In this document: piece after piece, positions 17,251 to 25,517 of the stretch
Layout of the letters: the number at the start of each line of letters is the position of its first letter
Position numbering within the stretch: position 1 is the stretch's first letter
Source: Acidobacteriota bacterium
Lineage (GTDB): Bacteria; Acidobacteriota; Terriglobia; Terriglobales; Acidobacteriaceae
Length of the DNA stretch: 32,326 nt
NCBI GenBank assembly: GCA_021846945.1
Contig: JAJZVZ010000045.1
Location: 1-32,326 of the forward strand
Direction of reading: 5' to 3'
Translations under genes and position numbers: made by a program
Notes under the pieces: model-generated
Database searches by the model: none
Told to the model about the DNA's origin: nothing
The model's input: the letters and a program-made list of their open reading frames with translations, nothing else

Positions 17251-20200
17251 ACCAGAACCTGGGGCTGGCCGGACGGCTGGCAAAGGCATTTCTTAACTCG
17301 AAGCTGACACCGCTGTTTATCGCCACATCGCTGGCGATCGGAATCTTCGCGATCGCGGTCATTCCGCGAGAAGAGGATCCGCAAATCCTGGTGCCCATGC
17401 TCGACATCACCACCGCGATGCCCGGCGCCTCGCCGGCGGAGATCGAGCAGCGCGTAACGCTGCCCGTCGAGCAGCTTGTACACCAGATCTCGGGCGTCGA
17501 ATACGTGTACTCGATATCAAGCCCCGGCCAGAGCCTGGTCATCGTGCGCTTCCTGGTTGGCACACCGCAGGAAGATGCGCTGATCAAGGTCTACAGCAAG
17601 CTCTACTCGAACTTCGACCGCATGCCGCCGGGAGTTTCGCAGCCCATCATCAAGGCGCGCTCGATCGACGACGTGCCCATCCTGGCTCTGACGCTTTGGG
17701 GCAAGAATTACACCGGCTATCAGCTTCGCGCCATTGCGGACGAGGTGCAACACAACATTGAGCAGATCCAGGACGTCTCGGAAACGTCGGTGATCGGCGG
17801 ACTGCCCCGCACCATGCGCGTAGTGCTCAGCACCGCCAAGCTGAATGCCTATGGGCTGTCGCCGCTGTCCATCGCAGGCCATCTGCAGGCCGCCAATGCG
17901 CGCGTGCAGGCCGGCAGCTTTTCTGAGAACAACCAGCAGGTCCAGGTCGACGCCGGCAATGTCTTCACCAGCACCAAGGATCTTGCGTCGGTGGTGGTGG
18001 CCGTCGATCACGGACGGCCCGTCTTTCTGCGTGATGTCGCCGACAAGATCGTCGACGGCCCCGCCGAACCAGCCAATTACGTACTCTTCGGCACAACCGA
18101 CATCAGCGCCGGTAAGAATCAGGCGGCGCAGCAGTATCCTGCCGCAACCATCACCGTAGCCAAGCGCAAGGGCACCAACGCCACCAACATCGCCAATGCT
18201 GTGCTCGACCGCGTGCATCAGATGCAGGGCGTGACGATTCCCAACGGCGTGAATATCACCACCACCCGCAACTACGGCCAGACGGCAAAGGAAAAGTCAA
18301 ATGAGTTGCTGGAGCACCTGCTGCTGGCCACGCTCTCAGTCACGTTCCTCATTGCGCTTTTCCTGGGATGGCGCGAGTCGGGCGTAGTGCTGCTGGCCAT
18401 CCCGGTCACGCTGGCGCTCACCATGTCGGTGTTCTACTTCCTGGGCTACACCATTAACCGCGTCACACTGTTTGCGCTCATCTTCTCCATCGGAATTTTG
18501 GTGGACGACGCCATTGTCGTGGTCGAAAACATCGTCCGTCACTTCCGATTGCCTGAGAATCAGCACCGTTCCTGCAGCGACGTGACCATCGAGGCTGTGG
18601 CTGAAGTCGGCAACCCCACCATCCTGGCCACCTTCGCCGTGCTGGCCGCGGTGCTGCCCATGGCCTTTGTGCGCGGGCTGATGGGACCGTATATGCGGCC
18701 CATCCCGGTGGGCGCATCCGCCGCAATGCTCTTCTCGCTGATGGTGGCCTTTGTGGTTTCGCCGTGGGCTGCGATGCGGTTGCTGGGCCGCCACCTGGGC
18801 GGCGCGCGCCTCCTCGAACCGGAACATGAGAACTGGCGCACCAGGATCTACCGGCGCGTCATGACGCCGCTGATCGAATCCACGCGCAACCGCATTCTCT
18901 TCTTCATCGGCGTGATCGTGCTTCTGCTGATCTCTGTCGCCCTTGTACCGATGGGACTGGTACGCGTGAAGATGCTGCCCTTCGACAACAAGAGCGAAAT
19001 CCAGGTGATCGTCAACATGCCCGACGGCACTCCCCTGGAGCAGACGCTGCGGGTAACACAGGCACTGGGAGCTGTGCTGGCTCAGCAGTCCGATGTACTT
19101 AACTACCAGGAATATGCGGGAACCTCAGGCCCGTACAATTTCAATGGCCTTGTCCGCCACTACTATATGCGGCAGCAACCCAACGAGGCCGACATCCAGG
19201 TAAACCTGCTGCCGGCCAAGCAGCGCCACCTGCAGAGTCACGAGATCGCCAAGAAGCTGCGGCCGTTGCTCGACGCCGTCGGTGATAAGTACGGCGCCCG
19301 CATCCAGGTGACCGAAGTGCCGCCCGGACCGCCCGTGCTGCAAACACTGGTGGCCGAGGTGTACGGCCCCAGCCTTGACGGACAGCTTCGCGTGGCGCGG
19401 CAGATCAAGTCCATCTTCCAGCACACGCCCGGCGTCGTGGATACCGACTGGTATGTGCAGGATCCGCAACCGCGGCTGGTGATCCGTGTGGATGAGGTGA
19501 AGGCGGCGCAGCACGGCATCGCCGTGCAGGATGTGGCCCACGCGCTGGCGCTGGCGGCATCAGGCATGCAGATCGGGTTGCTGCACGACCCAGACGCACG
19601 TGAGCCGGTTCCCACCGTCGTCGAGATCGACCGGGCGGACCGCTCCTCCGAACAGGGTCTCCAGAACATCAAACTGCCCGGCGCGGACGGCACGATGGTC
19701 TCGCTGCGCGAGTTGGTGACCATCGAGCACACAACCATCCAGCAGTACATCTATCACAAGAATCTGAAGCGGGTTATTTACGTCACAGGAGACGTGGCCG
19801 GAGGGGAAGAGAGCCCGGTCTACGCGATCCTGAAGATGAATAAAGACCTCGACCACCTCAAGCTGCCGGCCGGTTATACTCTGGCGCGTTATAACGCGGT
19901 GCAGCCCAAGTCGACGGATCACTACTCGATGAAGTGGGACGGCGAGTGGCAGATCACCATCGAGGTCTTCCGCGACCTTGGCATCGCCTTCGCGGCGGTG
20001 CTGCTGTTGATCTACGTGCTCGTGGTCGGCTGGTTCCGTTCCTTCATCGTGCCGCTGATCATCATGGCGCCGATCCCGCTTACGCTGGTGGGCATTTTGC
20101 CGGCGCATGCCATGATGGGGGCATTCTTTACCGCGACCTCAATGATCGGCTTCATCGCCGGCGCGGGCATCATCGTGCGCAACTCGATTATCCTTGTCGA

Positions 20201-20492
20201 CTTCATCGAGCTGCGTTGGCGGCAGGGTGTACCGCTCTCCCAGGCCGTGATCGACGCGGGCGCCATCCGCTTCCGTCCCATGCTGCTGACTGCCGCCGCG
20301 GTCGTAGTGGGCGCCAGCGTCATCCTCACCGATCCCATCTTCCAGGGATTGGCTATATCGCTGATGGCGGGCGCCATCGCTTCCACTTTCCTCTCGTGGC
20401 CGACGATTCCGATTCTCTACTACATCATTCATCGCCACCGCGAGCCGGGAATCACCTGTGAACCTACCACAGATCAAGGAGAAACCAAATGA
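17247..20492 (+). CDS. RND-family efflux pump, inner-membrane transporter
   Basis: This 1081-aa protein has the AcrB-type layout: TM1, a large periplasmic loop (PREEDPQILVPMLDI), TM2-6, TM7, a second loop, and TM8-12. TM4 carries the proton-relay pair Asp420-Asp421 in GILVDDAIVVVENI. In TM10 the place of AcrB Lys940 is taken by Arg978 (GIIVRNSIILVDF). The N-terminal block belongs to a branch often annotated as 'efflux RND permease' and distant from AcrB, so a drug substrate should not be assumed. It overlaps the adaptor stop (ATGA) and is itself overlapped by the DUF2892 gene. Confidence 0.93.
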   Translation: MNQNLGLAGRLAKAFLNSKLTPLFIATSLAIGIFAIAVIPREEDPQILVPMLDITTAMPGASPAEIEQRVTLPVEQLVHQISGVEYVYSISSPGQSLVIVRFLVGTPQEDALIKVYSKLYSNFDRMPPGVSQPIIKARSIDDVPILALTLWGKNYTGYQLRAIADEVQHNIEQIQDVSETSVIGGLPRTMRVVLSTAKLNAYGLSPLSIAGHLQAANARVQAGSFSENNQQVQVDAGNVFTSTKDLASVVVAVDHGRPVFLRDVADKIVDGPAEPANYVLFGTTDISAGKNQAAQQYPAATITVAKRKGTNATNIANAVLDRVHQMQGVTIPNGVNITTTRNYGQTAKEKSNELLEHLLLATLSVTFLIALFLGWRESGVVLLAIPVTLALTMSVFYFLGYTINRVTLFALIFSIGILVDDAIVVVENIVRHFRLPENQHRSCSDVTIEAVAEVGNPTILATFAVLAAVLPMAFVRGLMGPYMRPIPVGASAAMLFSLMVAFVVSPWAAMRLLGRHLGGARLLEPEHENWRTRIYRRVMTPLIESTRNRILFFIGVIVLLLISVALVPMGLVRVKMLPFDNKSEIQVIVNMPDGTPLEQTLRVTQALGAVLAQQSDVLNYQEYAGTSGPYNFNGLVRHYYMRQQPNEADIQVNLLPAKQRHLQSHEIAKKLRPLLDAVGDKYGARIQVTEVPPGPPVLQTLVAEVYGPSLDGQLRVARQIKSIFQHTPGVVDTDWYVQDPQPRLVIRVDEVKAAQHGIAVQDVAHALALAASGMQIGLLHDPDAREPVPTVVEIDRADRSSEQGLQNIKLPGADGTMVSLRELVTIEHTTIQQYIYHKNLKRVIYVTGDVAGGEESPVYAILKMNKDLDHLKLPAGYTLARYNAVQPKSTDHYSMKWDGEWQITIEVFRDLGIAFAAVLLLIYVLVVGWFRSFIVPLIIMAPIPLTLVGILPAHAMMGAFFTATSMIGFIAGAGIIVRNSIILVDFIELRWRQGVPLSQAVIDAGAIRFRPMLLTAAAVVVGASVILTDPIFQGLAISLMAGAIASTFLSWPTIPILYYIIHRHREPGITCEPTTDQGETK

Positions 20493-20698
20493 CTGTAGAA
20501 CGCGCATTGCGTATGCTGGCCGGCATCATGGTGCTGTTGTCGCTCGGCCTTGCTTATTACTTCTCGCCGTACTGGCTCTGGTTGACGGCGTTCGTCGGAC
20601 TCAATCTGTTGCAGTCAGCCTTCACCAACTGGTGCCCTGCCATGGCGATTCTGCGCGCCCTGGGCCTGAAGGACGCCAGTTGCGGAAAGGCTGCTTGA
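20489..20698 (+). CDS. DUF2892 / YgaP-like small membrane protein
   Basis: This 69-aa protein has two hydrophobic spans (about 11-25 and 28-44) and the typical ending NWCPAMAILRALGL, with Cys49 and a second Cys65 near the C-terminus. It matches the transmembrane domain that in YgaP is fused to a rhodanese. Its ATG overlaps the pump stop (ATGA), and AAGGAG lies 7-8 bases upstream. Members are often found beside rhodanese and persulfide genes, so a link to sulfur handling is possible. The role here is unknown. Confidence 0.88.
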   Translation: MTVERALRMLAGIMVLLSLGLAYYFSPYWLWLTAFVGLNLLQSAFTNWCPAMAILRALGLKDASCGKAA

Positions 20699-20705
20699 GG
20701 CCAAA

Positions 20706-21284
20706 ATGCACGAGAGACGATTCTCCGCATCGCATGCTCACCGGCTCGAAGATCCCGAGCGCAAGATATGGTTGCCGCCGGCGGAAGTCATGCGGGCACT
20801 TGCATTGCAACCTGGGGAAACGGCGGCCGATCTGGGCGCGGGCACCGGCTACTTCGCGCTGCCGATGGCTGAAGCTGTCGGGCCAGCGGGGAAGATCTAC
20901 GCGGTCGATGCGCAGTCCGAGATGCTCGCCCTGCTCAAGTCCAAGCTGGACCGGGAGGGGCTCGCCAACGTGGAGCTTGTGCACGCGGAGGCCGAGCGGA
21001 CTGGCCTGCCCGAGGCAAGCTGCGATCTCTACTTTCTCGCCAACGTATGGCATGAGTTGGAAGATTGGGGAGCCGCTGCGCGCGAAGCTCGCCGCGTATT
21101 GAAAACCGGCGGCAGAGTCGCCATCCTCGACTGGCGCCCCGACGTCGATGCGGAAAATGGACCGCCCCTGGCGCATCGCGTCGATCCGTCGCATGCGTCG
21201 GACTATCTGCAGGCGGCGGGCTTTCAATTGGCCGATGCAGTCACGGTCGGCCGGTACTCATGGCTACTTCAGGCAAAAGCGTGA
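20706..21284 (+). CDS. class I SAM-dependent methyltransferase
   Basis: This 192-aa cytoplasmic enzyme carries motif I as AADLGAGTGYFALP (about 40-53), the acidic end of strand 2 in IYAVDAQSEML, and motif IV as LYFLANVWHEL. It belongs to the UbiE/Methyltransf_11 type. The N-terminal HERRFSASHAHRLEDPERKIW and the WRPD segment near the end are typical of a group found near sulfur and metal genes. It starts 7 bases after the DUF2892 stop, in the same operon. The methyl acceptor is unknown; a small molecule is more likely than a nucleic acid. Confidence 0.88.
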   Translation: MHERRFSASHAHRLEDPERKIWLPPAEVMRALALQPGETAADLGAGTGYFALPMAEAVGPAGKIYAVDAQSEMLALLKSKLDREGLANVELVHAEAERTGLPEASCDLYFLANVWHELEDWGAAAREARRVLKTGGRVAILDWRPDVDAENGPPLAHRVDPSHASDYLQAAGFQLADAVTVGRYSWLLQAKA

Positions 21285-21568
21285 TCGTCACCATGCGCAA
21301 AGACGCAAGCTCATCCACGTGTGGCCGCCACGGCCGGAACGACCGGCTCAAGGATGAGGTCTATCGCCATATGTTCCGGCTGGAGTCCCATCGGCCCGGC
21401 GCGGAATGCGATCTTGCCATTGCTCTTCTGCGCGCTTCGATAGCCGCGGACGCAGAGCCTGCAGGCCGAAGAGAGCGGCAATGGCTCAAAAAGATCTGCC
21501 CCATCTGTCTGGCCATGATTGAGTCCGCGCTGCAATCGGAAGACCACGGGCATCAGTGCGCCCAATAG
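21281..21568 (+). CDS. small cysteine-containing protein of unknown function
   Basis: The frame gives 95 aa from a GTG that overlaps the methyltransferase stop (GTGA); an ATG at 21293 is the other choice. The sequence has RHMFRLESHRPGAECDLAIA and, near the end, KKICPICLAMIESALQ with a CPxC pair. It is basic at the N-terminus and has no membrane span. The 4-base overlap and the unidirectional series make it likely real, but I do not recognise a family. The CPxC pair could bind metal or act in redox chemistry. Confidence 0.6.
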   Translation: MIVTMRKDASSSTCGRHGRNDRLKDEVYRHMFRLESHRPGAECDLAIALLRASIAADAEPAGRRERQWLKKICPICLAMIESALQSEDHGHQCAQ

Positions 21569-21654
21569 TGTCCGGCAGTCGGGACGCCCGCGCAGCCGCC
21601 TTGCCCGATCACGGCGGATGGCAGCGCCATAAGGTTCCTGCGCACGATAGACGA

Positions 21655-21660
21655 TATAAT
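21655..21660 (+). promoter_or_regulatory. -10 box of the sigma factor gene
   Basis: A perfect TATAAT lies 27 bases before the ATG. No good -35 hexamer is visible at 16-18 bases upstream, so activity may depend on an activator or be weak. Confidence 0.5.
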
Positions 21661-21687
21661 GAACTTACTTCTTGAGAGTCCCCTTCG

Positions 21688-22581
21688 ATGCGCCCTGAAC
21701 TTACTCAAGCAGCAGATTTGCTGCGCCGTAACACGCCGGAAGCCGTTGAAGAGGCCATCGGTCTCCTGCAAAACACGGTTTATTCCTTCAGCATGAAGGT
21801 TTGCGGGCACCCCGAAGATGCGGAAGACACGATGCAGGAGGTGCTCTTCCGTTCGATTGCGCATCTCTCCAAGATCCAGGATCCGCAGGCGCTCGCTGTC
21901 TGGTTGTATACCGTAACCAGAAATCGCTGCTGGCGCATGAGGCGCAAGGGCGCGGATGCATCCAGGCAGGCCTATTCCCTTGACGAGCTTATGCCGGACG
22001 ACGCGGAGCTTGGACGGTTGCTGGCAGACGCCACCCAGAGTCCCGAGGGCACAGTGCTGCACGCCGAGCAGGCCCACATGCTGCATCAGGCGGTCCTGCG
22101 CATTCCCGCGCCCTTGCGCCTGGTCCTTGTCCTGCATGATATGGAGGAGCTGAACACCGAGCAGGTAGCCACGATTCTCGGCCTGCAGCCGGGGACGGTC
22201 AGGGTTCGTCTGCATCGCGCGCGCCTGGCGGTGCGCAAAGAGATGAGCCGTATCCTCGACGGCGTTCCTGCGGAAAAGGAGAGCGCAAAGGCGCCCAGGA
22301 AAAGATCGCGGAGCGAGAAAGAAGGCCGCCCGCCAGAGTGCCGCGAACTCTTCGCCAACCTGTCTGACTATATGGATGGAAGAATTGAGGCGCCCACATG
22401 CGATCAGATGCGCAAGCATATCGAGGCATGCCCGGCGTGCGTGGCGTTTCTGCGCGATTTGCGGACCGCCATTGACCGCTGCCGTTCGCTCGATATTCCT
22501 TGCGACTCCGCCGTTGCGCCCCGCCTGCGAGCCATCCTCACGCAGGAGTATTTGCGCATGCTCGGCATGCCAACGGTCTAG
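21688..22581 (+). CDS. ECF-type sigma factor with fused C-terminal zinc-finger domain
   Basis: This 297-aa protein directs RNA polymerase to selected promoters. Sigma region 2 covers about 22-88 (HPEDAEDTMQEVLFRSI, then LAVWLYTVTRNRCWRMRRK) and region 4 about 128-185 (HDMEELNTEQVATILGLQPG, then VRLHRARLAVRKEM). After a charged linker (195-215), a second module at about 216-265 has HIEACPAC with His244, Cys248 and Cys251, plus Cys218 or Cys238 upstream. This is the zf-HC2 pattern of zinc-binding anti-sigma factors. No separate anti-sigma gene is adjacent, so the fused domain may sense redox or zinc directly. The ribosome site is weak. Confidence 0.88.
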   Translation: MRPELTQAADLLRRNTPEAVEEAIGLLQNTVYSFSMKVCGHPEDAEDTMQEVLFRSIAHLSKIQDPQALAVWLYTVTRNRCWRMRRKGADASRQAYSLDELMPDDAELGRLLADATQSPEGTVLHAEQAHMLHQAVLRIPAPLRLVLVLHDMEELNTEQVATILGLQPGTVRVRLHRARLAVRKEMSRILDGVPAEKESAKAPRKRSRSEKEGRPPECRELFANLSDYMDGRIEAPTCDQMRKHIEACPACVAFLRDLRTAIDRCRSLDIPCDSAVAPRLRAILTQEYLRMLGMPTV

Positions 22582-22601
22582 GCCCTGTAACGATTCGGGC
22601 C
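22581..22601 (+). terminator. weak hairpin after the sigma factor gene
   Basis: GGCCC (22581-22585) pairs with GGGCC (22597-22601) around an 11-base loop, with a short T-rich stretch starting about 10 bases later. The stem is short, so termination is uncertain. Confidence 0.3.
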
Positions 22602-22641
22602 CCTCATGACTTTTCTTGAGTAAGGGAGGAGATTTTTATAT

Positions 22642-23058
22642 ATGGAAGTAAAGGTTTCACACCTCGGCCAAGTGAAGTTCGCCGTCCAGTCACGCTCGCA
22701 CACGATTATTTGCGACCAGCCACAGGACAACGGTGGAGAAGATTCCGGCATGACGCCGCCCGAGATGCTGCTGGCCTCGCTGGCCTCCTGCGCGGCCTTT
22801 TATGCGGTGCAGTATCTCAAGACGCGCAACCTTGCTCAGAGCGGCGTGGAGGTCACGCTAACGGCGGACAAGCTGAAGCCGCCCGCCCGGTATGGAAACT
22901 TCCGCATTCAGATCGCGTGTCCAGTCCACCTCACCGATGAGCAAAAAGAAGCGCTCATGCGCGCTGTTCACCATTGCCCCGTGCACAATACGCTGATGAC
23001 GCCGCCGGAAGTGAGCATCGACCTGACCATTGGCGAACCTGCACCGGCCCTCGATTGA
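22642..23058 (+). CDS. OsmC/Ohr-family protein
   Basis: This 138-aa cytoplasmic protein belongs to the OsmC/Ohr family of thiol-dependent peroxidases. The conserved cysteines are Cys50 (ASLASCAAFYA) and Cys112 (AVHHCPVHNTL). MTPPEMLLASLASC is the usual helix leading to the first. It is closer to the YhfA/OsmC-like branch than to Ohr, so the peroxide substrate is not settled. GGGAGGAG at 22625-22632 precedes the ATG. It sits between the zinc-finger sigma factor and the LysR gene, in line with a thiol or oxidant stress role. Confidence 0.9.
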   Translation: MEVKVSHLGQVKFAVQSRSHTIICDQPQDNGGEDSGMTPPEMLLASLASCAAFYAVQYLKTRNLAQSGVEVTLTADKLKPPARYGNFRIQIACPVHLTDEQKEALMRAVHHCPVHNTLMTPPEVSIDLTIGEPAPALD

Positions 23059-23118
23059 GCTTCCAGCTTCATCCCGTCCTGCGGCAAGCCCGCCATTCTG
23101 CAATGTTCTAATCAAACC

Positions 23119-24057
23119 ATGGCGAGTCTCGACAATTTCCGCCTGGTCGTCTTCCGGGCAGTCGCGGAGCAGCTCAGCTTCCGCAAGGCAGCCGAAGAGC
23201 TGTACCTCACGCAGCCCGCCGTGAGCCTTCAGATCAAGGCGCTGGAAGAGGACCTGGGAACGCAGTTGTTCGACCGCACCGGCAGGCACATCCGGCTTAC
23301 CCCCGCGGGCCGCGTGCTGCTTGATTACGCGGAGCAGGTCAACACGCTTCTCATCCAGGCCGAGCACGAGCTGGCGGCGCTAAGCGGAGACCATGCCGGA
23401 AAACTGGCTCTGGGCGCCTCGACCACGATTGCCCAGTACGTTCTGCCCCATCTTCTGGGCGAGTTTTGCAGGCAACATCCTCGCGTTCAACCTACGCTCA
23501 TTAGCGGCAACACCGAGCAAATTGTCGATGCGGTGCAGAAGCAGAAGATCGCGTTGGGACTGATCGAAGGACCGGCGCGCAGCCGCGACGTGAAAACAGA
23601 ACCGTTCCTGAGGGACGAACTGGTTCTGATCGTCCCGATTGCGCACGATTGGGCTGAGTGCGCTTCCGTTCCCTGCGCCGACGCATGCGCGGCGCCGCTG
23701 CTGATGCGCGAGCGCGGTTCAGGCACGCGCCGCGTCATTGAAATGGAGTTGGAGCGCCTTGGCGTCAAGCGCAGCGCCCTCCACATTGTCATGGAACTCA
23801 ACTCCACTGAGGCGATCAAGTCCGCGGTTGAAGCCGGCCTGGGCGTCGGCTTCGTGTCGCGCTGGGCCATTGCCAAAGACCTGAGGCTTGACCGCAGCTT
23901 CAAGGTTGTTGAAATCGAAGACCTGCGCATACGGCGCGATTTTCTGGTCACCTATGCATCGGGACCGGAACCCGCGGGCCTTGCCATGGAGTTCCGGAGA
24001 TTTCTCTTCGCGCGCGCAGGCACAAGAAGATTGCCGGCCCGAAGCGGCCAGCGATAA
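23119..24057 (+). CDS. LysR-family transcriptional regulator
   Basis: This 312-aa regulator has the N-terminal winged helix-turn-helix (LSFRKAAEELYLTQPAVSLQ, about residues 19-38) and a C-terminal effector domain from about 90 (LALGASTTIAQYVLPHLLGE). The effector-domain start is typical of the CysB/YeiE-like group. It is directly upstream of a YeiH-family gene in the same direction, the same pairing as YeiE-YeiH in enterobacteria, so control of that exporter is likely. Confidence 0.92.
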   Translation: MASLDNFRLVVFRAVAEQLSFRKAAEELYLTQPAVSLQIKALEEDLGTQLFDRTGRHIRLTPAGRVLLDYAEQVNTLLIQAEHELAALSGDHAGKLALGASTTIAQYVLPHLLGEFCRQHPRVQPTLISGNTEQIVDAVQKQKIALGLIEGPARSRDVKTEPFLRDELVLIVPIAHDWAECASVPCADACAAPLLMRERGSGTRRVIEMELERLGVKRSALHIVMELNSTEAIKSAVEAGLGVGFVSRWAIAKDLRLDRSFKVVEIEDLRIRRDFLVTYASGPEPAGLAMEFRRFLFARAGTRRLPARSGQR

Positions 24058-24060
24058 CCC

Positions 24061-24089
24061 ACGCTTACCCATAAAAAGCGTAAATGGGT
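24061..24089. promoter_or_regulatory. interlocked inverted repeats between the LysR and YeiH genes
   Basis: ACGCTT (24061-24066) is inverted at AAGCGT (24076-24081), and ACCCAT (24067-24072) is inverted at ATGGGT (24084-24089). The two pairs interlock and lie 53-80 bases before the YeiH start. A LysR binding site is the most likely reading. Confidence 0.45.
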
Positions 24090-24141
24090 CATGATTACTT
24101 CTGCTTGGACTCCGATGTAAAGCGCACGTGACACTAGTCCT

Positions 24142-25062
24142 GTGTCCCGAAACGCTTTTTTCATTGGATTGATTCTTGCTGCCAGCGGCCTGATTTCGCC
24201 GCCGGTAGCGCTGGTTGGTGGTCTCATCTACGGGTTTAGCTGTGAGCATTCGTTTCAGCCCGACGCCAAACAACTGTCCAAGTTTCTGCTGCAGGCCTCG
24301 GTGGTCGGCCTTGGCTTCGGTATGAACTTGCAGCAGGTTCTTCACGCCGGCCGCTCCGGATTCGCCTACACGGCAGTCAGCATTACATTCGCGATGCTGT
24401 TCGGCCTGGCGCTGGGCAAGCTCTTTAACGTAAAACGGAGAATCTCGTTTCTCATCTCAGCCGGAACCGCGATCTGTGGCGGCAGCGCCATCGCCGCGGT
24501 CGCTCCCATCACCAACGCCGGCGAGGAGGAGCTGGCTGTCTCGCTGGGCACAATCTTTGTGCTCAACTCCGTCGCGCTGCTCACGTTTCCGGGAATCGGT
24601 ACCTATCTGCACATGACCCAGACCCAGTTCGGCCTCTGGTCGGCGCTTGCCATCCACGACACCAGCTCCGTCGTCGGAGCGGCCGCGAAGTTTGGCGCGG
24701 TAGCGCTGGCAGTAGGCACAACCGTAAAGCTGGCCCGCGCCCTTTGGATCGTGCCCATGTCGGTGGGAACGGCCATGGCGCGCAAGAGCAAGGCGCGCGT
24801 GCAATATCCCTGGTTCATCCTGTTTTTTTGCCTGGCAGCCGTCGCCAACACTTACCTTCCCATATTCCGGCACGTCTATGGAGTGTTGAGGCACCTCGGC
24901 ATCATCGGCCTGACGGTCACCCTGTACCTAATCGGTACAGGGTTATCCAGGAAAACCCTGCAACAGGTAGGTGTACGGCCGCTTTTGCAAGGGGTGCTGT
25001 TGTGGATTGTCGTAGCCCTCGGTTCTCTCGCGCTGATTCGGGGCGGCTGGATTCATCTTTAA
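24142..25062 (+). CDS. yeiH: YeiH-family putative sulfate/sulfite exporter
   Basis: This 306-aa inner-membrane protein has about ten spans and the hallmarks of the YeiH family (Cons_hypoth698): VVGLGFGMNL, then FLISAGTAICGGSAIAAVAP, then ALAIHDTSSVVGAAAKFG. Members are annotated as sulfate or sulfite exporters, but transport data are sparse. The only start codon after the in-frame stop at 24118-24120 is the GTG at 24142, with no clear ribosome site. It follows the LysR gene, which probably regulates it. Confidence 0.88.
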   Translation: MSRNAFFIGLILAASGLISPPVALVGGLIYGFSCEHSFQPDAKQLSKFLLQASVVGLGFGMNLQQVLHAGRSGFAYTAVSITFAMLFGLALGKLFNVKRRISFLISAGTAICGGSAIAAVAPITNAGEEELAVSLGTIFVLNSVALLTFPGIGTYLHMTQTQFGLWSALAIHDTSSVVGAAAKFGAVALAVGTTVKLARALWIVPMSVGTAMARKSKARVQYPWFILFFCLAAVANTYLPIFRHVYGVLRHLGIIGLTVTLYLIGTGLSRKTLQQVGVRPLLQGVLLWIVVALGSLALIRGGWIHL

Positions 25063-25145
25063 TGGAGCATTAAACAGGGCCTGCGGCAGATGCGTACTAA
25101 ATCTTCAGTAAATTCAAGCACCTGTCGGCATGGTAAACTGATTCT

Positions 25146-25517
25146 ATGTCAGGAATTCAGGCTAACCGCCGTCCATCCGGGCGCACCGCGCTAGCCCTTG
25201 GCTTGTGTTTCCTGGCATTTTTCTTTGCCCTGGAAGCAAAGATGGCGTCGTACGGCATACCCGTTACCCTCGATGGTGACGTCCAGGCAGTCAAGGCTCT
25301 GCCCGTTGATACACCTGAGGTTGTGTCCGAGGGAATTCCTACACCGGATCCAGTACATCCTTATCTCTCCTTTGCCATTCTGGCGTCCTGGGTTGTCGTA
25401 GATCTGGCGGCCGCAAATATCCTGCTGGGGATCAGATTCCCCTTTCGCCAGTATCAGCCTCCTTCGCCGGCCCATTTTTTCCCAAACATTTTCTTTCGAC
25501 CTCCTCCCTCCGCTTAA
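25146..25517 (+). CDS. hypothetical membrane protein, two spans
   Basis: This 123-aa protein has a first hydrophobic segment at about 14-31 (ALALGLCFLAFFFALEA), a polar loop of about 40 residues rich in Pro and Val, a second span at about 74-96 (FAILASWVVVDLAAANILLG) and a Pro/Phe-rich C-terminus. I do not recognise the family. No strong ribosome site is seen. It stands alone between the YeiH gene and the second efflux operon, with 84 bases before it and about 600 after it. Confidence 0.6.
   Translation: MSGIQANRRPSGRTALALGLCFLAFFFALEAKMASYGIPVTLDGDVQAVKALPVDTPEVVSEGIPTPDPVHPYLSFAILASWVVVDLAAANILLGIRFPFRQYQPPSPAHFFPNIFFRPPPSA

Noticed and set aside
24061-24089. Pseudoknot riboswitch before the YeiH gene
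   Set aside because: The connecting loops of 0, 3 and 2 bases are too short for a stable H-type pseudoknot with a 6-bp first stem; a DNA-binding site is more likely.
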